DNA of 6,056 bases, taken from positions 1 to 6,056 of the forward strand of contig CAMLFJ010000225.1 in NCBI GenBank assembly GCA_946479205.1, given 5' to 3'. Below the pieces are notes generated by a model. The model saw nothing but the letters and a program-made list of their open reading frames with translations. It was not told the DNA's origin and did not search any database. Position numbers and translations under genes: made by a program. This stretch comes from an uncultured bacterium. GTDB taxonomy: Bacteria; Methylomirabilota; Methylomirabilia; Rokubacteriales; CSP1-6. Shown here piece by piece: positions 1 to 5,056 of the stretch (the stretch's first letter is position 1; the number at the start of each line of letters is the position of its first letter).

Positions 1-1477
1 CGCGAAGGACCACGGCAGCACCGGCGCGTTCACCGAGTTCTGGGAAGCCGCCCTCCGGCGCGGTGGCGTGTGGCGCACCGGCCCGGCTCCGGCGGTCTCG
101 CTTCGCCCGGAGGCCGGACGGATCCAGGCGGCGGCCCCGAAGCTCGAGGGCAGCGGGTCGCACGCGCTGATCATCTACCCGTCCAGCCGGTTCTACGACG
201 GCCGCGGGGGCGATCTGCCGTGGCTGCACGAGGTTCCGGACGGAGTCACCGGGGTGGCGTGGGACTCGTGGGTCGAGATTCCCGCCGAGACCGCCAAGCA
301 GATGGGCGTCGCGCGCGGGGATCTGGTGAAGGTGACGTCCCCGCACGGCGCCATCGAGCTACCCGCCTACCCGACCGAGCTCATGCACGCCGGCGCGGTG
401 GCGGTGGCGATGGGGCAGGGGCACAAGTACACGGGCGCGTTCGCGCAGCAGGGCAACGCGGCGACGGGCACGCAGAGCCAGGCGAACTACCTGAACGTGG
501 GCGCCAATCCGATCGAGCTGCTCCCCGCCGCGCCGGATCCGTCCTCGGGCGGCCTGCCGCTGCTCGCGGTGAAGGTCTCGCTCGCCAAGACCGGCGGCCG
601 GCGGCCGCTCGCGATCCCGCAGGCCCAGTTCGACCAGGACGATCGGGAGATCGCCCAATGGGTGGAGCTGGGCGCCGCGCGCGAGCTCGAGCTGCGCGGC
701 AAGCCGGCCGAGCCCGCGGACCATCCGCGCATGTACCCGACGGTGAAGTATCCCGAGTACCGCTGGGGCATGACGGTGGACGTGGACCGCTGCACCGGCT
801 GCCAGGCCTGCGTGGTCGCCTGCCAGAGCGAGAACAACGTGCCGACGGTCGGCAAGGCCCAGGTCGCCTACGGGCGCATCCAGCACTGGCTGCGGGTGGA
901 GCGCTGGCAGGAGGGCACCTCCGCCAAGCCGGTCAACATGTTCCTCCCCATGTTCTGCCAGCACTGCGAGATCGCGCCGTGCGAGCCGGTGTGCCCGGTG
1001 TACGCGGCCTATCACACGCGCGAAGGGCTCAACGGGCAGGTCTACAACCGCTGCGTGGGCACGCGGTACTGCGGCAACAACTGCCCCTACCACGTGCGGA
1101 AGTTCAACTGGTTCAACTACACCTGGACCGCGCCGCTCGACGTGCAGCTCAATCCGGACGTCACGGTGCGCCAGCTCGGCGTGATGGAGAAGTGCACCAT
1201 GTGCGTGCAGCGCATCGAGGGCGCCAAGAGCGCGGCGCGCGAGGCGGGGCGATCGGTGCGCGACGGGGACATGCAGACCGCGTGTCAGCAGACGTGCCCG
1301 ACCCAGGCCATCACCTTCGGCAACCGGAAGGACGGCGACTCGCTCGTGGCCAAGCTGTCACACTCGGCCCGGAGCTACCACGTGCTCCACGAGCTGGGCA
1401 CGCTCCCCGGCGTGAGCTACCTCAAGAAGGTCGTCCGCGCCGAGCCGGCGGGCGAGCACGGGAAGGCGGGCCACTAG
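1..1477 (+). CDS. actB: Alternative complex III subunit ActB, iron-sulfur / molybdopterin-oxidoreductase-like fusion (5' partial)
   Basis: The frame is open from base 2 to the TAG at 1475-1477, giving 491 C-terminal residues; the start lies upstream of the window. Fragment residues about 54-176 resemble the molybdopterin-dinucleotide-binding domain of the DMSO reductase superfamily. After a linker, residues about 256-450 form a ferredoxin-like domain with four Cys groups: C264/267/270/274, C319/322/327/331, C351/357/361 and C398/401/428/432. The third group has Thr354 where a second Cys would sit, and reads NRCVGTRYCGNNCPY. This fits the three [4Fe-4S] plus one [3Fe-4S] known for ActB. In the family ActB sits on the periplasmic face and relays electrons from quinol oxidised in ActC to the hemes of ActA/ActE; its molybdopterin-like domain is known to hold no molybdenum cofactor, which cannot be tested here because most of that domain is missing. 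The stop is one base before actC. PsrB/NrfC-type proteins share the Fe-S pattern, but fusion plus context favour ActB. Confidence 0.93.
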   Translation, partial: AKDHGSTGAFTEFWEAALRRGGVWRTGPAPAVSLRPEAGRIQAAAPKLEGSGSHALIIYPSSRFYDGRGGDLPWLHEVPDGVTGVAWDSWVEIPAETAKQMGVARGDLVKVTSPHGAIELPAYPTELMHAGAVAVAMGQGHKYTGAFAQQGNAATGTQSQANYLNVGANPIELLPAAPDPSSGGLPLLAVKVSLAKTGGRRPLAIPQAQFDQDDREIAQWVELGAARELELRGKPAEPADHPRMYPTVKYPEYRWGMTVDVDRCTGCQACVVACQSENNVPTVGKAQVAYGRIQHWLRVERWQEGTSAKPVNMFLPMFCQHCEIAPCEPVCPVYAAYHTREGLNGQVYNRCVGTRYCGNNCPYHVRKFNWFNYTWTAPLDVQLNPDVTVRQLGVMEKCTMCVQRIEGAKSAAREAGRSVRDGDMQTACQQTCPTQAITFGNRKDGDSLVAKLSHSARSYHVLHELGTLPGVSYLKKVVRAEPAGEHGKAGH

Positions 1478-1478
1478 C

Positions 1479-2843
1479 ATGAGCGCGCCGCCCGCCCAGA
1501 GCGCGACCGCGCCCGCCCCGGCCACCTGGGCCGACGTCAACCGCGACGTCATCCGCACCATCGGCATGCCGAGCGATAAATACTTCGCCTGGCTCTGTCT
1601 GGTGGTCCTGGTCCTCGCCGCGGGCTTCTCCGGGTGGACCTACCAGATCTGGGTCGGCATCGGGGCGGCGGGCAAGCGCACCCCCCAGATGTGGGCGATG
1701 TACATCACCACCTTCGTGTTCTGGATCGGTATCGGTCACGCGGGGACCCTGATCTCCGCCGTCCTCTACCTGTTCCGGGCGAGGTGGCGAACGTCCATCT
1801 ATCGCGGGGCGGAGGCGATGACCGTCTTCGCGGTCATGACCGCGGGCCTGTTCCCGCTGATCCACGCCGGCCGCATGTGGTTCGCGTACTGGCTGATGCC
1901 GTATCCCAACCAGCGCTACCTCTGGCCCAACTTCAAATCGCCGCTGGTGTGGGACGTGTTCGCGATCTCCACCTACCTGACCATCAGCGTGGTCTTCTTC
2001 ATCGTGGGGCTGGTGCCGGACATCGCGGCCCTCCGCGACAGCGCGACCGGCTACAAGCGGAAGATCTACGCGGTGCTCTCGCTCGGATGGGAGGGCTCGG
2101 ACCACCAGTGGCGCCATTATCGGCGGGGCTACGGCCTCCTCGCCGCGCTCGCCACGCCCCTCGTGCTCTCGGTGCACAGCGTGGTGTCCTTCGACTTCGC
2201 GATGGCCCTGGTGCCGGGCTGGCACTCCACCCTGTTCCCCCCGTTCTTCGTGGACGGCGCCATCTTCTCCGGCTTCGCGATGGTATTGGTGCTGATCCTG
2301 CCGATGCGCTACCTGTTCAACTGGTACCCCTACATCACGGACAAGCACCTGGACGCGATGGCCAAGCTGACCCTCGTGACCAGCCTGGTGCTGACCTACT
2401 TCTACGTCTGCGAGGTCTTCACCGCGTGGTACTCGGGGGACCACTTCGAGCGGGCCAGCGTGTTCGCCAAGGCGAGCAAGCAGTACGCGTGGGCGTACTG
2501 GGGTATGTACTTCTGCAACTGCCTGGTGCCCCTCGTGCTGTTCATCCGCCGGGCCCGCACCCACGTGGTGACGCTCTACGTGGTGTCGATCTTCGTGCTG
2601 ATCGGCATGTGGCTCGAGCGCTTCAACATCATCGTGCCCGGCCTCGCCCACGACTTCTACCCGTACACCTGGGGGACGTATTACCCGACGATCACGGACT
2701 CCGCGATCGTGATCGGCTCCTTCGCCTGGTTCTTCCTGCTGTTCCTGGGCTTCATCCGCGTGATGCCGTCGCTGTCGATCGTGGAGGTCAAGGAAGTGCT
2801 GCCGCATCCCATGAAGCACGCCGGCCACGGGGGGCATCACTGA
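1479..2843 (+). CDS. actC: Alternative complex III subunit ActC, NrfD/PsrC-like quinol-binding membrane protein
   Basis: This is a 454-residue integral membrane protein of the NrfD/PsrC family and the expected quinol-oxidising subunit of ACIII. About ten hydrophobic helices can be read, near residues 35-55, 70-98, 110-137, 155-181, 218-240, 260-282, 295-318, 337-357, 364-385 and 408-428. Family-typical stretches include FWIGIGHAGTLIS (81-93), FPLIHAGRMW (125-134), SPLVWDVFAIST (154-165) and SFDFAMALVPGWHS (237-250). H129, D159 and D239 are the best candidates for quinol or proton handling; from memory, equivalent residues line the quinol pocket in solved ACIII structures, so treat that mapping as inference. 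The N-terminus (1-20) is Ala/Pro-rich and the C-terminus carries a His-rich tail (443-454). The ATG lies one base after the actB stop; a GGAAGG at 1461-1466 is a distant, weak ribosome site, so coupling to actB is likely. The length is normal for the family and no defect is seen. Confidence 0.95.
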   Translation: MSAPPAQSATAPAPATWADVNRDVIRTIGMPSDKYFAWLCLVVLVLAAGFSGWTYQIWVGIGAAGKRTPQMWAMYITTFVFWIGIGHAGTLISAVLYLFRARWRTSIYRGAEAMTVFAVMTAGLFPLIHAGRMWFAYWLMPYPNQRYLWPNFKSPLVWDVFAISTYLTISVVFFIVGLVPDIAALRDSATGYKRKIYAVLSLGWEGSDHQWRHYRRGYGLLAALATPLVLSVHSVVSFDFAMALVPGWHSTLFPPFFVDGAIFSGFAMVLVLILPMRYLFNWYPYITDKHLDAMAKLTLVTSLVLTYFYVCEVFTAWYSGDHFERASVFAKASKQYAWAYWGMYFCNCLVPLVLFIRRARTHVVTLYVVSIFVLIGMWLERFNIIVPGLAHDFYPYTWGTYYPTITDSAIVIGSFAWFFLLFLGFIRVMPSLSIVEVKEVLPHPMKHAGHGGHH

Positions 2844-2844
2844 G

Positions 2845-3372
2845 ATGGCGACGACCGGCATGACGACGGGCACCGCCAACGTCCTGGGCGTTTTCGCTCA
2901 CGTGGACACCACGCTGCAGGCCATCCGTGATCTGCGGGCCAAGGGCTTCTCGAACCTCACCGTGTACACCCCGGTGCCGGTCGAGGAGATCGAGCACGAG
3001 ATCGACAAGGTCGAGCCCCTCTCGAAGGTGCGCCTCTTCACCGTGATCGGGGCCCTGACCGGGACCGCCACCGGCTTCTTCCTCACGATCTGGACGTCGC
3101 TCAAGTGGGAGCTGGTGACGGGCGGCAAGGCGCCGGTGTCCATCCCGCCCTTCATCATCATCGCCTTCGAGCTGACCATCCTGCTGGGCGGCCTCGCCTC
3201 CGCCCTCGCGATCCTGATCCTGGGTCAGCTCCCCAAGCTCAAGCCGTCGCCCACCTACGACCCGCGCTTCACCCTGGACCGCTTCGGGGTCGCGGTGGCC
3301 TGCACCCCCGACAAGGTCGATTCGGTACAGTCGGTGCTGTCCGCCGCGGGCGCCGAGGAGGTGCGGCGATGA
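2845..3372 (+). CDS. actD: Alternative complex III subunit ActD (DUF3341 membrane protein)
   Basis: This 175-residue protein matches the DUF3341 family, which is found almost only as the ActD subunit of ACIII. It has a soluble N-terminal part (about 12-60), two membrane helices (about 62-87 and 99-128) and a soluble C-terminal part (about 135-175). The N-terminal piece GVFAHVDTTLQAIRDL with FSNLTVYTP looks like a strand-helix-strand unit, and the end (RFGVAVACTPDKVDSV followed by a helix) looks similar; by inference the two soluble halves may pack together on the cytoplasmic side. No cofactor-binding motif is visible, in keeping with a structural role in the complex. The ATG follows the actC stop by one base. 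A run of six G at 2829-2834 may serve as a weak ribosome site. The 3' end overlaps actE by four bases (ATGA). Confidence 0.93.
   Translation: MATTGMTTGTANVLGVFAHVDTTLQAIRDLRAKGFSNLTVYTPVPVEEIEHEIDKVEPLSKVRLFTVIGALTGTATGFFLTIWTSLKWELVTGGKAPVSIPPFIIIAFELTILLGGLASALAILILGQLPKLKPSPTYDPRFTLDRFGVAVACTPDKVDSVQSVLSAAGAEEVRR
3355..3363 (+). promoter_or_regulatory. Strong Shine-Dalgarno site for actE
   Basis: GAGGAGGTG, inside the last codons of actD, is close to a perfect complement of the 16S rRNA 3' end. Counted from its AGGAGG core (3356-3361) it lies 7 bases before the ATG at 3369. It fixes the actE start at 3369 (or the adjacent ATG at 3372) and argues against longer upstream starts. It is the only clear Shine-Dalgarno site in the operon segment seen here. 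Confidence 0.8.
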
Positions 3373-3875
3373 TGAAGTACGTCTTCCTCCTCACCCTCCT
3401 GCTGTTCGGGGCGGTGGGCGCCGCCCTCGGGGGAGCGGCCGGCTTTCGCTGGATGCACAACATGACCGCGACCCAGCGCGTGATGCACGGCGAGTACAAT
3501 TTCTCGATGCCCAAGGGGAGCCTGCCCCGCAGCGGGGGCGAGATCTACCATTCGCCCGCCGAGCGGGATGCCGCGGCGGCGCGGCGCAATCCGGTGACTG
3601 CCTCGGTGGACTCGGTGCGGAAGGGCAGCGAGCTGTTCACGATCTACTGCACTCCGTGCCACGGGACGTCCGGGCGGGGTGACGGGCCGGTCTCGACCAA
3701 GTTCGTGCCCCCCGCCGATCTCACCAATCCCGAGCTGCACAAGGTGCGGACGGACGGCTACTGGCAGAGTTACCTCTCGGCGGGAGGGGCGGTGATGCCG
3801 TCCTACGCGGAGGCGCTCACCTCCGAAGAGCGTTGGCACGTGGTGAACTACCTCCGGACCCTGGCCAAGAAATGA
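3369..3875 (+). CDS. actE: Alternative complex III subunit ActE, membrane-anchored mono-heme cytochrome c
   Basis: This 168-residue cytochrome c has a single heme-binding motif, C94-T-P-C97-H98, with M143 (in AVMPSY) as the likely distal axial ligand. Residues 3-25 are strongly hydrophobic and act as an uncleaved anchor or signal sequence, placing the heme domain in the periplasm. Residues about 45-80 carry the region typical of ActE (SMPKGSLPRSGGEIY, then NPV) before the class I cytochrome c fold (about 84-166). No Cys occurs before C94, so there is no lipobox. In ACIII the subunit passes electrons towards the soluble acceptor or the oxidase. The start at 3369 gives MMKYVFLL, overlaps the actD stop by four bases and has a strong ribosome site; ATG 3372 is a one-residue-shorter alternative. 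The frame stays open back to an ATG at 3105, but that extension lies inside actD. The stop overlaps the actF start. Confidence 0.92.
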   Translation: MMKYVFLLTLLLFGAVGAALGGAAGFRWMHNMTATQRVMHGEYNFSMPKGSLPRSGGEIYHSPAERDAAAARRNPVTASVDSVRKGSELFTIYCTPCHGTSGRGDGPVSTKFVPPADLTNPELHKVRTDGYWQSYLSAGGAVMPSYAEALTSEERWHVVNYLRTLAKK

Positions 3876-5017
3876 CCGCGATGAGCGCCTCTCCGGCGGT
3901 GCCGTCGCGCACCGCGCACCCGCTGCTCGTCCTGCTGGCCATCCTCGGGATCGTGGCCTTCCTGTACGGAGTCCTGCAGGGCTCGGCCCCCCGGGTGTGG
4001 GGCATCTACCTCGTGAACCTGCTGTTCTGGTCGAGCCTCGCCATCACCGGCCCCGCGCTCGCCGCGATGATCCAGGTGACCGAGGGGCGGTGGTCGCCGA
4101 GCATCAAGCGCATCGCGCTCACCACCGCGGGCTTCCTGCCCGTCTCCTTCGTGCTCTTCCTCGTGCTCTTCTTCGGGCGCGCGACGCTCTATCCCTGGGT
4201 GAACGAGCCGCTCGCGATCAAGGCGGCGTGGCTCAACGTACCGTTCATGTCGCTGCGCATCGGCCTCGGGGTGCTGGTGCTGTACTGGGTCGCGATGCGG
4301 CTCGTGAAGGCGGTGCTGGTGGAGGACGAGCCGGGCGGCGACGCGCCCGCCGCGGTGAACCGCCGCAACCGGCTCGCGGGCTGGCTGCTCGGTCTCTACG
4401 TGGTGGTGCTCTCGCTCTGGGGCTTCGACCTCGTGATGTCGCTCGACCCGCGCTGGTACAGCGGTCTCTTCGGCGGCTACTACGTGGTCACCTCGATGTA
4501 CACCGGGTTCGGGCTCGTCACCTACCTCACGATCCGTTCCAACGAGCGGGGAGTGAGCCGGGTGGGGGCTTCCGCGATCCAGGACGTGGCCAAGCTGACC
4601 TTCGCGCTGTGCGTGTTCTGGATGTACTTCTTCTTCTCGCAGTACCTGGTCATCTGGTACGGCCACGTGCCCGCCGAGACCCGCTTCGTGATCCGGCGCT
4701 TCTTCTCGCAGCCCTGGGGCACCATCGCGTGGGTCATCTTCATCGTCGGCTGGCTGATCCCGTTCTCGTATTTCCTCAAGCGGCTCACCGGGCGCCCCCC
4801 GGAGCGGCACCGGGTGTTCAAGGTCATCCTGTTCTTCGGGTGGATCGCCATCTTCTTCGAGCGGATGCTGCTCGTGTTCCCCTCGCTGCTCCGGGACAAC
4901 ACGGTGCCGCTCGGCCCGGTGGAGATCCTGGTGACGCTCGGCTTCTTCTCGCTCTTCGTGCTGAGCCGCAACTGGTTCCTCGCCCACTACAAGCCGGTCC
5001 TGAGCCTGCCCAAGTAG
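3872..5017 (+). CDS. actF: Alternative complex III subunit ActF, second NrfD-like membrane protein
   Basis: This is a 381-residue membrane protein with about ten helices (near 16-35, 42-67, 82-103, 124-149, 168-190, 197-221, 241-262, 282-303, 315-337 and 349-368). It is the second NrfD-like subunit of ACIII, often annotated as quinol:cytochrome c oxidoreductase quinone-binding subunit 2. It aligns by eye with ActC: FW at 52-53, RWSPSIKR (73-80), FDLVMSLDPRWYSGLF (185-200), AKLT (240-243), WY (262-263) and ER (330-331) all have counterparts. The ActC residues H87, H129 and D159 are replaced by I58, F100 and L128, which suggests it does not oxidise quinol itself and is more likely structural or involved in proton translocation; that role is inference. 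The ATG at 3872 overlaps the actE stop (ATGA); ATG 3881 is an alternative giving 378 residues. A TTG at 3833 would overlap actE by over 40 bases and is less likely. No clear ribosome site is seen, so translation is probably coupled to actE. It is the last act gene in view. Confidence 0.93.
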   Translation: MTAMSASPAVPSRTAHPLLVLLAILGIVAFLYGVLQGSAPRVWGIYLVNLLFWSSLAITGPALAAMIQVTEGRWSPSIKRIALTTAGFLPVSFVLFLVLFFGRATLYPWVNEPLAIKAAWLNVPFMSLRIGLGVLVLYWVAMRLVKAVLVEDEPGGDAPAAVNRRNRLAGWLLGLYVVVLSLWGFDLVMSLDPRWYSGLFGGYYVVTSMYTGFGLVTYLTIRSNERGVSRVGASAIQDVAKLTFALCVFWMYFFFSQYLVIWYGHVPAETRFVIRRFFSQPWGTIAWVIFIVGWLIPFSYFLKRLTGRPPERHRVFKVILFFGWIAIFFERMLLVFPSLLRDNTVPLGPVEILVTLGFFSLFVLSRNWFLAHYKPVLSLPK

Positions 5018-5029
5018 CCGGCCGGCCGG
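5018..5029. repeat. Perfect 12-base GC palindrome after actF
   Basis: CCGGCCGGCCGG begins directly after the actF stop codon and equals its own reverse complement. It contributes to the hairpin at 5022-5041. In DNA of this GC content such a palindrome can arise by chance, and no second copy is present in the window. Confidence 0.6.
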
Positions 5030-5041
5030 TCACGCGGCCGG
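5022..5041 (+). terminator. GC hairpin between actF and moeA, possible weak or Rho-type terminator
   Basis: CCGGCCG (5022-5028) and CGGCCGG (5035-5041) are perfect reverse complements, forming a 7 bp all-GC stem with a 6-base loop (GTCACG) 4 bases past the actF stop. The upstream arm could slide by four bases within the palindrome. There is no T tract after it (GGTAGAATA follows), so it is not a classic intrinsic terminator. It could slow polymerase, protect the 3' end of the act mRNA or mark the operon end. Confidence 0.4.
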
Positions 5042-5043
5042 GG

Positions 5044-5049
5044 TAGAAT
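5044..5049 (+). promoter_or_regulatory. Candidate -10 box for a leaderless moeA transcript
   Basis: TAGAAT matches the bacterial -10 consensus TATAAT at five of six positions, and it is the only AT-rich patch in this stretch. Its last base lies 7 bases before the first base of the moeA GTG at 5057, which is the usual distance to a transcription start. No Shine-Dalgarno sequence lies between the two. No convincing -35 box is seen 16-18 bases upstream, where the sequence is GGCCGGCC-like. Together this fits a leaderless start, but it rests on a single hexamer. Confidence 0.4.
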
Positions 5050-5056
5050 ACCGGGC

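Noticed and set aside
359..1093. A minus-strand open frame of 244 codons opposite actB
   Set aside because: It is an Arg/Ala/His-rich shadow of the Fe-S domain coding sequence, with no motif of its own.
1634..2863. A 409-codon plus-strand frame overlapping actC in another phase
   Set aside because: It is Arg/Gly/Pro/Ala-rich and lacks the hydrophobic helices of the true frame. Similar out-of-phase frames at 70-1482 and 3997-5046 are rejected for the same reason.
1422..2879. A 485-codon open frame on the minus strand covering all of actC
   Set aside because: Its translation is rich in His, Glu, Arg and Gly with no recognisable domain, and it lies antisense to a well-conserved membrane protein. 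This is the usual mirror frame of a high-GC gene whose third positions avoid A/T.
3105..3368. An N-terminal extension of actE back to an ATG at 3105
   Set aside because: It would overlap half of actD, put an Arg/Pro-rich stretch before the membrane anchor, and ignore the strong ribosome site placed for the ATG at 3369.
3833..3871. TTG at 3833 as the start of actF
   Set aside because: The added residues lie inside the end of actE, and the ATG at 3872 with its ATGA overlap fits the junction style of the operon.
3848..4987. A 379-codon minus-strand open frame opposite actF
   Set aside because: It has the same low-complexity composition (His, Glu, Arg, Asp) and lies opposite a clear ten-helix protein; it is a GC shadow.
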